A stretch of DNA of 64,000 nucleotides from assembly GCF_005166025.1 (NCBI RefSeq), contig NZ_CP028923.1, positions 3,040,001 through 3,104,000 on the forward strand, in the 5' to 3' direction. Source of the DNA: Mangrovivirga cuniculi. Its GTDB lineage: Bacteria > Bacteroidota > Bacteroidia > Cytophagales > Cyclobacteriaceae. Below, piece by piece: positions 8,477 to 18,081 of this stretch. Positions within the stretch are counted from its first letter, which is position 1. Each line of letters starts with the position of its first letter. A program made the translations under genes and the position numbers. The notes below the pieces were generated by a model. It was not told where the DNA came from. It searched no databases and saw only the letters and a list, made by a program, of their open reading frames with translations.

Positions 8477-9556
8477 ATGAGGACCAATTTATTCTTTACT
8501 GCTTTATTTTTTCATCTCACTATATTTTCACAACAATATGAACATATAAAAGGCATAGTGTTAGATAATGAAACGAATAAGGGCATTCCATCAGTACATG
8601 TTTCTGTTAATAATGGAGAGTTAGTAACGATAACTAACTCCGATGGAGAGTTTATTATAAAATCAGACAATCCAATTAAGAGATTATTATTTTCTCACCT
8701 GGGGTATAATCCCAGATCAATTGATTCTCAAGAGATATCCAAATCAGTCAATATCAAATTAGAACCCAGAAGCCAGCAATTAAAAGAGGTAGTTGTGGTT
8801 GGCTCAACTGCAAGAAAAATTGTAGAACAGGCAATCGATAATATTAAAAACAATCATTTTATTGAACCTGTTAATTATGCGTTCTTCACGAGAATAATTC
8901 ACTATACTAAAGATAGTTCTCTACATTTTATCAATGAGCACGTTGGTCATATTTCACAGAATAAAATCCACAATAGCAAATTCGGCTTACTAAAAAGCAG
9001 AATGAATTACTTTTCTGCTGTAGGTGAAGAATTATTAAAAAAATACCGGTTAATTTCTTTGACAGAAATGTACACTGACAATCTAGGTAAATACCAGGAA
9101 GATTATATTCATCATCGCCGCAATAAAGCTTATAGTTATACATTTAAAGATGACATTAATATCATGGGTAGAGAATGCTATCAAATAGCATTTACAACAG
9201 ATGAAAAAACTTACTACAAAAGTGGAATTTTAGTAATTGATAAGAAGGACTATGGCATTCATAAAAAAATATTGACTTATGGAGATTATAAAGAAATTAA
9301 TTTTAACAGGCATGCTGGCCACTACTATCTAAGTTCGACCCATTACATCAAAAAAAGATCTTCATATATTGAAGAAAGATATACTATATATAATAAAGGC
9401 CCGCAAAAAGATAATCTGGAATATGTAAGTAAAATGTCTTTAACACCAAAATTTACCAGGAAATATTCTAAAGAATTTGATGATGAATTCTGGAAAGAAT
9501 TCAACTTTATACCGTTACCTGGATGGATTAAAACTCAAATAGAAACTACTCCATAA
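8477..9556 (+). CDS. Secreted carboxypeptidase-regulatory-domain protein
   Basis: A 359-residue protein with a signal peptide (cleavage near residue 18, FSQQ). Residues 22-105 form a CarboxypepD_reg-like beta-sandwich, with IKGIVLDNETNKGIP and the closing LKEVVVVG strand that in TonB receptors leads into the plug. Here it is followed by an unrecognised 240-residue region rather than a plug and barrel. Similar proteins are common in Bacteroidota; their function is not established. It stands alone, ended by a terminator. Confidence 0.7.
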   Translation: MRTNLFFTALFFHLTIFSQQYEHIKGIVLDNETNKGIPSVHVSVNNGELVTITNSDGEFIIKSDNPIKRLLFSHLGYNPRSIDSQEISKSVNIKLEPRSQQLKEVVVVGSTARKIVEQAIDNIKNNHFIEPVNYAFFTRIIHYTKDSSLHFINEHVGHISQNKIHNSKFGLLKSRMNYFSAVGEELLKKYRLISLTEMYTDNLGKYQEDYIHHRRNKAYSYTFKDDINIMGRECYQIAFTTDEKTYYKSGILVIDKKDYGIHKKILTYGDYKEINFNRHAGHYYLSSTHYIKKRSSYIEERYTIYNKGPQKDNLEYVSKMSLTPKFTRKYSKEFDDEFWKEFNFIPLPGWIKTQIETTP

Positions 9557-9574
9557 TAAATAAGATTTAAAGCC

Positions 9575-9604
9575 CTGGTTCTTGTCTCCACGAGCCAGTT
9601 TTTT
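9575..9604 (+). terminator. Likely rho-independent terminator
   Basis: CTGGTTCTTG pairs imperfectly with CACGAGCCAG and is followed by six T residues. Confidence 0.65.
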
Positions 9605-9733
9605 CAACTATCTTATACCATTAACTGATTTGCCTTCCTAAAAAGGCTTTACAATCAACCCTGCAACTAGGCTTTGTTCACAAATCAAAATCAACTAATT
9701 TGGATCAAAACAACCGGTTAAAATTCTAACACC

Positions 9734-10546
9734 ATGAACCCTCAATATTTTAAAGTCAAAATAGAAAACAAAATTGCCAACGTAGCTTTCAACAGACCAG
9801 AAAAGTCAAACGCCCTGCATATGGATGCCTGGATTGAAATGAAAGATATATTTAATTTCCTTTCTGGTAATGAAGAAACCCGGGCGATCATCCTTTCAGG
9901 CGAAGGAAATAACTTTTGTGCAGGTATAGATCTGGAATTATTAATGTCAGTAAACGAACTGAGAAATATCGATTGCTCCGGAAGAAGAAGTGAAAAGATC
10001 AGAAGCTTGGTGTTAACACTTCAGGAAACAGTTACCGCTATTGAAAATTGCTCAAAGCCAGTCCTGGCAGCTATTCACAAGGGCTGCATCGGTGGTGGTG
10101 TTGATATCATATCAGCCTGCGACATGAGATATTGTAGTGATGATGCATACTTTACAATTAAGGAAATCGATTTGGGAATGGTCGCTGATTTAGGTACCCT
10201 GCAACGACTTCCAAAGCTAATTTCCCCGGGTATGGTTGCAGAAATGGCATACACTGGAAGAAAAGTCACCGGACAAGAAGCCCAGAATATCGGATTAGTA
10301 AATCAATGCTATTCATCAAAGGAAGAAATGATGGAATATGTACAGCAGACAGCTCAAAATATTGCGGCGAAGTCTCCCCTGTCAATTCGAGGAACAAAAG
10401 AGGTATTAAAATATACCAGGGATCATTCAGTTGAAGATTCGTTGAATTATATGGCTACCTGGAATGCAGCCATGTTTTTATCGGATGATCTCACAGAAGC
10501 TTTCAAAGCCACCATGGAAAAGAGGCAGCCAAACTTTAAAGATTAA
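9734..10546 (+). CDS. Enoyl-CoA hydratase/isomerase, dienoyl-CoA isomerase type
   Basis: A 270-residue crotonase-fold enzyme of normal length. The oxyanion-hole segments are FCAGIDLE and HKGCIGGGVDI. The segment IKEIDLGMVADLGTLQRLPK carries the Glu and Asp spaced as in delta3,5-delta2,4-dienoyl-CoA isomerases (ECH1 type), so I favour that role in unsaturated fatty acid breakdown over plain hydratase. It is a single gene; the rest of a beta-oxidation-like cluster lies far away at 58.5-64 kb. Confidence 0.85.
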   Translation: MNPQYFKVKIENKIANVAFNRPEKSNALHMDAWIEMKDIFNFLSGNEETRAIILSGEGNNFCAGIDLELLMSVNELRNIDCSGRRSEKIRSLVLTLQETVTAIENCSKPVLAAIHKGCIGGGVDIISACDMRYCSDDAYFTIKEIDLGMVADLGTLQRLPKLISPGMVAEMAYTGRKVTGQEAQNIGLVNQCYSSKEEMMEYVQQTAQNIAAKSPLSIRGTKEVLKYTRDHSVEDSLNYMATWNAAMFLSDDLTEAFKATMEKRQPNFKD

Positions 10547-10695
10547 TTGCTCATTTAACTATTCGAAATAATAAATCTGAAATTGTATTATTCTTTAATA
10601 CAATACTTTATGAATGATTCATTCGCAGCTCGTCCCGACCACATTGTTTTATTTCTAATCAAAACATATTATTTTCGGATTTCAATAAAAAATAA

Positions 10696-12861
10696 ATGAT
10701 GACTACAATACCCAAATTAAAACAACTTATACCGATCTTAATTGGTGTGTTTGCCATGGTCAGCTGTAACCAGGAAACCAATCAAACTGAAGAAAAGGAC
10801 ATGAGTGATATTAACAATCCTCTACTCAAAGAATGGACAGGCCCTTATGGTGGTGTTCCGGCATTTGACAAGGTTAAAATAGAAGATGTAAAGCCTGCCA
10901 TGCTTAAAGGAATGGAACTTAGCCTCGAAGATATCGATGCCATTGCCAAAAACCCTGAGGATCCGACCTTCGAAAATACCATTGAAGAAATGGAAAGGTC
11001 AGGTAAAGAATTAGACAGAGCATTTGCCTATTATGGCATTCTTAGCAGCAATATGTCTACTCCTGAATTTAGAGAAATACAAACTGAGTTAGCTCCACTA
11101 TTTTCAGAGTATCAATCTAAAATCACTCAGAACGACACCCTTTTCCAGCGAATTAAAGCAGTTTATGATGCTTCCCTGGAAAACCCGCTACCTGAAGACC
11201 AACAACGGGTTGTTGACCTTATTTATACTCGGTTTGCAATGAACGGTGCAGAATTGGATGCTGAGAAAAAAGAAAGATATGCTGCGATTAACAAAGAATT
11301 ATCAGGGCTTTATACCAAATTTTCGAACAACGTATTACACGATGAAGAAAATTATGTCACTTACCTGAATGAAGATCAATTAGGCGGATTATCAGATGCT
11401 TTCATTAAATCTGCGGCTAAGATCGCAGCCGATAAAGGCCAGGAAGGAAAATACGCCATTACAAACACCCGATCTTCAATGGATCCGTTCCTGACATTTT
11501 CGACTGAAAGAGACCTGCGCGAAAAGGTATGGACGAATTATTACTCCAGAGGTGATAATGCCGACGAATATGACAATAATGAAATAATTGCGGAAATATT
11601 AAAATTGCGTCGGGAGCGTGTTGAGCTGCTTGGTTATGACAATTATGCAGAATGGCGACTACAGGACAGAATGGCTAAAAACCCTGAAAACGCCATGGAT
11701 CTGATGATGGCTGTCTGGCCCGCTGCAATTGCCAGGGTTGAAGAAGAAGTTGCCGATATGCAGGCAATAGCTGACGAAAGAGGTGACAACATTACTATTA
11801 AGCCATGGGATTATCGATTTTACGCTGAAAAAGTCAGAAAGAAAAAGTATGATCTGAATTCTGAAGAAGTAAAACAATATCTTCAATTAGATAAGCTTAC
11901 AGAAGCTATGCATTATGTAGCAGGCAGGTTGTTTAACTACAACTTCACTCCTGTTCCGGAAGGAAAAGTGCCTGTTTACCATGAAGACGTAAAGGTATGG
12001 GAAGTAACAGATAAAGAAACTGGTGAAAATATCGGCCTTTGGTATCTCGACCCATATGCAAGAGAAGGTAAAAGATCAGGAGCCTGGGCAAATACTTTCA
12101 GAAGCTACACTACCTTTGATGGTAAAGAAAATGTGTTGGCTACAAACAATTCAAACTTTATAAAGCCTGCACCGGGAGAGCCTGTGCTTGTTTCATGGGA
12201 TGATGCGACAACGTTCTTTCACGAATTTGGCCATGCTTTACACTTCTTTTCATCAAACGTAAAGTATCCAACCCTAAATAGTGGAGTAAGAGATTATACT
12301 GAGTTCCAGTCTCAATTACTCGAACGATGGTTATCGACAGATGACGTCATAAACAATTACCTGGTGCATTATGAAACCGGTGAACCAATGCCAAAGGAGT
12401 TAGTGACAAAGATTAAGAATGCTGCAACCTTCAACCAGGGTTTTGCAACCACAGAATATTTAGCTTCAGCAATAATTGATATGAAATTACATCTCGCTGA
12501 TCCTGCAGATATTGACGTAGACAAATTCGAAAAAGAAACACTCGAAGAACTTAATATGCCGGAAGAGTTGGTGATGCGTCATCGCACCCCTCATTTTGGT
12601 CATGTATTCTCAGGTGAAGGATATGCAACAGCTTATTATGGTTACATGTGGGCAGACGTTTTAACATCAGATGCTGCCGAAGCCTTTGAAGAAGCCCCTG
12701 GAGGGTTTTATGATGAGGAAATGGCTCAGAAACTCGTGAAATATCTTTTTGCACCAAGAAACTCTATGGACCCGGCTGAAGCCTACAGGTTATTCAGAGG
12801 ACGGGATGCAGAAATTGATGCGTTAATGCGAGACAGAGGTTTTCCGGTTCCAGAGAAATAA
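10696..12861 (+). CDS. dcp: M3 family peptidyl-dipeptidase lipoprotein (Dcp type)
   Basis: A 721-residue zinc metallopeptidase. The lipoprotein signal peptide ends at VSC near residue 25, so the enzyme is probably periplasmic and membrane-anchored. The zinc site FFHEFGHALH lies near residues 510-519, and the C-terminal YGYMWADVLTSDA and FRGRDAEIDALMRDRG segments are typical of Dcp/oligopeptidase A. Dcp removes C-terminal dipeptides. Two adjacent ATG codons (10696, 10699) could both serve as start. A symmetrical terminator separates it from the convergent cytochrome gene. Confidence 0.93.
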   Translation: MMTTIPKLKQLIPILIGVFAMVSCNQETNQTEEKDMSDINNPLLKEWTGPYGGVPAFDKVKIEDVKPAMLKGMELSLEDIDAIAKNPEDPTFENTIEEMERSGKELDRAFAYYGILSSNMSTPEFREIQTELAPLFSEYQSKITQNDTLFQRIKAVYDASLENPLPEDQQRVVDLIYTRFAMNGAELDAEKKERYAAINKELSGLYTKFSNNVLHDEENYVTYLNEDQLGGLSDAFIKSAAKIAADKGQEGKYAITNTRSSMDPFLTFSTERDLREKVWTNYYSRGDNADEYDNNEIIAEILKLRRERVELLGYDNYAEWRLQDRMAKNPENAMDLMMAVWPAAIARVEEEVADMQAIADERGDNITIKPWDYRFYAEKVRKKKYDLNSEEVKQYLQLDKLTEAMHYVAGRLFNYNFTPVPEGKVPVYHEDVKVWEVTDKETGENIGLWYLDPYAREGKRSGAWANTFRSYTTFDGKENVLATNNSNFIKPAPGEPVLVSWDDATTFFHEFGHALHFFSSNVKYPTLNSGVRDYTEFQSQLLERWLSTDDVINNYLVHYETGEPMPKELVTKIKNAATFNQGFATTEYLASAIIDMKLHLADPADIDVDKFEKETLEELNMPEELVMRHRTPHFGHVFSGEGYATAYYGYMWADVLTSDAAEAFEEAPGGFYDEEMAQKLVKYLFAPRNSMDPAEAYRLFRGRDAEIDALMRDRGFPVPEK

Positions 12862-12886
12862 TAAATTATTTATTAATGCTTAATGC

Positions 12887-12922
12887 AAAAGGAGAGATCA
12901 AAACTATTCGATCTCTCCTTTT
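12887..12922. terminator. Bidirectional terminator
   Basis: A perfect 13-bp inverted repeat (AAAAGGAGAGATC and its complement) with a 10-base loop lies between the convergent M3 peptidase and cytochrome c genes. It has T-rich tails in both directions. Confidence 0.9.
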
Positions 12923-12942
12923 ATATTTCGCACCCTCATCTA

Positions 12943-13542
12943 TTATTTTCCTTTTGGAGGTATCGGATCAGGAACAATATTACTTACCGGTTCTTTACTT
13001 TTTAAATAGGCAAATATTGACTTTAAGTCTTGATCAGTAAAGTTTTTATAGTGCTCCCAGGGCATCGGTGGTAGTAATGGCCGGCTTCCTTCAACCCCTT
13101 TTAATATTCCCTTTTTAATGCATGTTAAAAACTGTTCTTCAGTCCAATTACCGATCCCTGTTTCATCAGGAGTTAAATTGGAAGCAAAAGATGTACCCCA
13201 AGGGCCGGTAGCTGATGTAAGCCCGACAGAAAACAAGACATATCCTTTTGCTGTTTCCTTATCATAAGGCGGTAATTTTTCATCGGCAGGATGACCGGAT
13301 AATTCTCTTGTCGGGTCTACCTTAATTCCTTCCGGAGTGAAAATTTTCGGGGAATGACAGTCGTGACAACCATTAGTACTGACAAGGTACTCTCCTCTTT
13401 CAACAGGATTAAATGCCTCCGTTACTAATGGCTCTAATGATTCTACGATAGAGGCATTATCCTCTTTATTTGAATTGCATCCAGTAATCGAAATACACAA
13501 TGCTAATCCAAAAATTGCGATTTTTGATTTTAAATGGTTCAT
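12943..13542 (-). CDS. Cytochrome c lipoprotein
   Basis: A 199-residue protein with a lipoprotein signal peptide (lipobox ITGC, Cys22). It has a single heme-binding CHDCH motif near residue 59, and PPMPW near residue 163 supplies a likely axial methionine. The C-terminal helix DLKSIFAYLKS is typical of cytochrome c domains. It is a mono-heme electron carrier on the outer face of the inner membrane or in the periplasm; the partner is unknown. Confidence 0.9.
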   Translation of the reverse strand: MNHLKSKIAIFGLALCISITGCNSNKEDNASIVESLEPLVTEAFNPVERGEYLVSTNGCHDCHSPKIFTPEGIKVDPTRELSGHPADEKLPPYDKETAKGYVLFSVGLTSATGPWGTSFASNLTPDETGIGNWTEEQFLTCIKKGILKGVEGSRPLLPPMPWEHYKNFTDQDLKSIFAYLKSKEPVSNIVPDPIPPKGK

Positions 13543-13781
13543 CTGTGATGTGTAGTGGCATATTAGTGATGCTATTTATTATAAACATACTAATTAAACT
13601 AAGAATAATTATAATTCAACATAAATATAAATAAATAAATAATTCATTTAACTGCTTAGAGTCAATAAGAATTTAAAGAACTTTCGATCGGACAATAATT
13701 GAGTTAATAAAAACCAATTGCATCATCTGAAATAATATGGTATATTCGATTTCTATAATTATCCTGCTTACCACTTTTCAA

Positions 13782-15260
13782 ATGAATAAGATGAATAGAA
13801 TTATCCTTTCCCTTCTTTTCCTGACAAGCATCGGTTTATACGCACAAAAACCTGCAGATTTTCTTTCTTCAGACTTCCATAAAGAAAGAAGAGAGATTCT
13901 TCGGGAAAAATTGCCTGAAAACAGCGTCGCTGTCTTTTTCTCCAATCCGATAAGAAACAGGGCTAATGATGTTAATTACAAGTACCATCAGGATCCTAAT
14001 TTTTATTACCTGACCGGCCACAGAGCACCTCATGCCCTTCTAATGATATTTTCAGAAGAACAGGAGATCAATGGACAAAATGTAAATGAATTGCTTTTTG
14101 TAAGAGGCCGAAATGCATTAATGGAATTATACGATGGTGATAGGATCAGCCCGGAAGAAGCGAGAAAAGAACTAAAAATTTCAATGGTCAAACAAACCCC
14201 TGACTTTAAGGACTTTTCGATAGATTTTAGTCAGTTTGACCATGTGTTATTCTATGAATTTAAAGATGATGTAAGAAACACGAAAGAGGAAGGAGATCTA
14301 TATGATCTGATCGATCAATTTAAAACCAAAGTTAAACATCCGGATAAGCAGCCTCCAACCCTGCATATGGAAGACCTTCCCAATAATTTGAATACCACTT
14401 TACTGGACAAACTTCTGGCTCCTATGAGAGGCATTAAAACAGAAGAAGAGTTAGATCTATTGCGAAAAGCAGTGAAGATATCTGCTCTGGGACAATCTGA
14501 GGTAATGAAGGCTATGAGACCTGGAATGTCTGAATTGGAAGTTCAGGGAATGCACGAATTCATCTACAAGAAATACAAAGCCGAATACGAAGGTTATCCA
14601 AGTATTGTTGGTGCAGGACATAATGGTTGTGTTTTACATTATATTGATAACTACAACCCTTCTATTGAAGATGGCGAATTAATACTTATGGATCTTGGGG
14701 CTGAGTACCATGGCTATACCGCTGATGTCACTCGTACAATACCCGTTAATGGTAAGTTTACTAAAGAACAGAAACAAATTTATAACCTGGTATATGAAGC
14801 GCAGGAAGCGGCTATGGCAATAGCAAAGCCAGGTGTACCTTTTAAAGCTCTTTATGACACCACATTAGCAGTAGTAAACAGAGGCCTGCTTGAGCTTGGA
14901 ATTGTAGAAAACTTAAGTGAGGAAGAACTAATTAATCCTGCAACAGGCAGACACTGGTACTACCCACATGGTTGTTGTCACCATATCGGCCTTGATGTGC
15001 ATGACATGGGGACTTATGATGTTTTACAAGAGGGAATGGTTATCACGATCGAACCAGGTATATATATTCCGGAAGGAAGTCCATGTGACAAGAAATGGTG
15101 GAATATACCTGTTAGAATTGAAGATGACTACCTGATCACATCAGAAAGTATCGAGCTATTATCAGATGATGCCCCGAGAAAGAGCGAGGAGATCGAAGTA
15201 TTAATGCAACAGGAAAGTGCTTTCAGTCAATTTAATTTACCGACCCTCGAAGAAGAATAA
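13782..15260 (+). CDS. Secreted M24B Xaa-Pro aminopeptidase
   Basis: About 492 residues from the chosen start. An open frame extends to an ATG at 13737, but that adds a second hydrophobic stretch; starting at 13782 or 13791 gives one clean signal peptide (to LYAQ). The N-terminal creatinase/AMP_N domain carries the DPNFYYLTG motif. The C-terminal pita-bread domain carries the metal ligands in MDLGAEYHGYTADVTRT (two Asp), HHIGLDVHD (His), TIEPG (Glu) and RIEDD (Glu). It releases N-terminal residues before proline and is likely periplasmic here. It fits the local run of secreted peptidases. Confidence 0.92.
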   Translation: MNKMNRIILSLLFLTSIGLYAQKPADFLSSDFHKERREILREKLPENSVAVFFSNPIRNRANDVNYKYHQDPNFYYLTGHRAPHALLMIFSEEQEINGQNVNELLFVRGRNALMELYDGDRISPEEARKELKISMVKQTPDFKDFSIDFSQFDHVLFYEFKDDVRNTKEEGDLYDLIDQFKTKVKHPDKQPPTLHMEDLPNNLNTTLLDKLLAPMRGIKTEEELDLLRKAVKISALGQSEVMKAMRPGMSELEVQGMHEFIYKKYKAEYEGYPSIVGAGHNGCVLHYIDNYNPSIEDGELILMDLGAEYHGYTADVTRTIPVNGKFTKEQKQIYNLVYEAQEAAMAIAKPGVPFKALYDTTLAVVNRGLLELGIVENLSEEELINPATGRHWYYPHGCCHHIGLDVHDMGTYDVLQEGMVITIEPGIYIPEGSPCDKKWWNIPVRIEDDYLITSESIELLSDDAPRKSEEIEVLMQQESAFSQFNLPTLEEE

Positions 15261-15296
15261 CAATTCAAATTATAGGAGCAAACCAGCTATTTTTTT

Positions 15297-16204
15297 ATGA
15301 AGAACTTGTTTTTCATCATATTAACTCTATCCGTATCATTTAATATTTTGAGCCAGCACACAGGCTTTGAAAATTATCCGGATACAATCAATAAAAAAAG
15401 ACTCAATACTACAATTGGAATTGAAGTTGGATCATATCTTGCTGGCATTTCTTTCCTACAGTATGTCTGGTATAAAGATCATAAAAGAGTCCCTTTTCAT
15501 TTTTATGACGATTCAAAAGGATACTTACAAATGGACAAATTCGGTCATGCATATGGCGCATACCGGTATAGTTATTCAGCATATTATGGTTTACGGATGG
15601 CAGGTGTGAGCAAGAAAAAAGCACTGATTTACGGAGGACCTGTCGGATTGATATTTCAAACCCCTATTGAAGTCTTTGATGGAATGTATGAAGGATGGGG
15701 ATTTTCCTGGTATGATATGATAGCGAATACCCTGGGATCAGCACTTTTTGTAGTGCAAGAAGCTGCTTTTGATGATCAAATATTTCTAATGAAATTCTCT
15801 TATTCCCCAGTATCTACCCTTCTTATCATCCTACTCTGGGTGAAAATCATATTCAACGTTTTTTCATGGACTATAATGGACATACATATTGGTTATCCGG
15901 TAATCTTCACAAATTAACTGGAATCGAAGGTATCCCTCCATGGCTGAATATTGCTTTTGGATATAGTGCTAATGGCATGATCCACGAATTTGATAATCCT
16001 GAATATTACCAGGGGGAACCGTTTCCTCATTTGGACAGGTACAGGCAATTTATGTTTTCCCTGGATATTGACTTAACAAAAATCCACACCAATAAAAAAT
16101 GGTTACGAGGTCTGTTCAGGGCGCTTAACCTGGTTAAAATACCTTTCCCTGCATTGGAAATAAACAGAATCGATGGGTTGAAATTCAGACCATTATATTT
16201 TTAG
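15297..16204 (+). CDS. DUF2279-like membrane protein, frameshifted
   Basis: One gene of about 302 residues split by a missing base in the CCCC run at 15805-15808. Restoring one C joins KFSYSP directly to SIYPSYHPTLGEN and a long open frame. It has a signal peptide (to LSQ). The MDKFGHAYGAY and YGGPVGLIFQTPIEVFDG motifs are typical of the DUF2279/YfiM group, and the helices suggest an outer or inner membrane location. The function is unknown. It starts 36 bases after the M24 stop. The break is probably a sequencing error. Confidence 0.75.
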
Positions 16205-16307
16205 ATTTAGGCGGAAAATAATTTACCAGTTATTATCTTTTGGAAGATTCCGTGAAAAATATAACCTAAAGCCATATTCCCCGGCATTAAAAAAAGAGAT
16301 AGTAATT

Positions 16308-17893
16308 ATGAAAAATAAATTCTCGATTTTCTCAAGCCTGATATTATTAATCGGAAATTTTTCTTTTGGGCAGGATATTTATGATAAAAATGAAAATGTA
16401 GATATTCAGCATTATGTATTTAACCTGGAATTGAATGATAGCACAAATGCGATAGCCGGAGAGGCATTTGTCACTGTAAACTTCAAAGAAGAAACAGATC
16501 AGTTTTCACTGGATCTTATTCAGAAATCAGGTAAATACGGGATGGAAGTCTCATCTGTCTTTGAAGGTGATAAGGAATCAACTTATCAATACATTAACAA
16601 TAAACTAGTAATATCTCCGGAAGAAGGTGATTCAAAAACCAGAACCTATCGAATAAAATATCATGGTATTCCCGAGAGAGGTCTGGTTATCGACACAACT
16701 AAATATGGTCGCCGTTCATTTTTGGTGATAATTGGCCTAACCTTGCCAGACACTGGCTTCCCTCAGTTGATCATCCATATGATAAAGCCTCAATAACATT
16801 CGGTATTACGGCACCGGAATGTTATGATGTAGTAGCAACCGGTATAAAAATCGAAGAAAGTAATTTGGGTAACGGATATAAGCTTACCACCTATCACGAG
16901 CCTGCACCAGTTGCAATGAAAGTAGTAACGATTGGAGTGACAAAATTTGCCACCAGGTCACTCGGTATGGTAAATGACATTCCGATTTCAGCCTGGGTAT
17001 ATCCGGAAAACAGGCTGGATGGATTCAATGATTATGCAGTCGCTACTGATGTGATGTCTTATTTCATTGATAATATTGGTCCCTATGCTTATGCAAAACT
17101 CGCCAATATGCAGGCAAAAACTCAATGGGGTGGATTAGAAAATGCCGGGACCATTGCCTATTTTGAAAATTCAGTAACGGGAAATAAGGAAGTTGAAGGT
17201 CTGATCGCTCATGAAATTGCCCACCAGTGGTTTGGTAACTCTGCAACAGAAAAAAGCTGGAATCACGTATGGCTAAGTGAAGGATTTGCTACATACTTCA
17301 CTATACTCTACCTGGAAAGCGTTTACGGCAATGAAAGAAGAAAAAAAGAGCTAAAAACGGATAAAAAAGAAATAATTGACTATTACAAAATTAACCCCTC
17401 TCCCATTATAGACCTCTCCATAAAAGATCCGATGAAGGTCTTGAGTAAGAACACATACGAAAAAGCTGGTTGGGTATTAAATATGTTAAGACATAAATTA
17501 GGTGATGAGGTCTTTTGGAATGGGATAAGGCAATATTATAAGACGTACGCTAATTCTAATGTTTTGACTGAGGATTTCAGAACGGTAATGGAAAATGTTT
17601 CAGGAGAAAATCTCGAGTCCTTCTTTAATCAATGGCTTTTTATCGAAGGTCACCCTGTTGTTAAATGGAACTGGAAATATAAAAACGAAAAAATAAAAAT
17701 CTCGATTGAGCAAATACAAGACCATCACACATTTAATTTCCCACTGGAAATTGGCGTATTCTATGGGGAAACAATGAAAACAGAAACCCTACAGATCGAT
17801 TCAAAATCAGAAAAACTTGATATATCTACAGATAAAAAACCGGATAAAATCCTTTTAGATCCTGAAAGCTGGTTGCTCTTTGAAGAAAACTGA
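16308..17893 (+). CDS. M1 family aminopeptidase, frameshifted
   Basis: About 529 residues when one T is restored in the run at 16719-16723; the join reads RSFFGDNWPNLARHWLP, the usual M1 sequence. It has a signal peptide (to FSFG). The substrate motif reads GGLENAG (GAMEN equivalent). The zinc site HEIAHQWFGNS lies near repaired residues 302-312, with the third ligand in WLSEGFA. It is shorter than APN-type enzymes because the C-terminal ERAP-like domain is absent, giving a short M1 form. Likely a periplasmic broad-specificity aminopeptidase acting with the M24 and M3 peptidases nearby. Confidence 0.88.
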
Positions 17894-18081
17894 ATGTACA
17901 ATCATCATTAGCTAAGCCATTTAATCAGCAATAATAATATTGAGATATACCATTAGAATGTTTTGGTATCTTAGATTATATCAAGATTGAAATATACACC
18001 ATGCCTTTTGGATATATTGCCCCATATCCTTTCGGGGCTACATATATATATTTCGGAAGAGATAATAAAATTTAATCCTTA

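Noticed and set aside
18020-18044. GCCCC...GGGGC hairpin as a terminator for the M1 gene
   Set aside because: It lacks a following T-run and lies about 130 bases after the stop.
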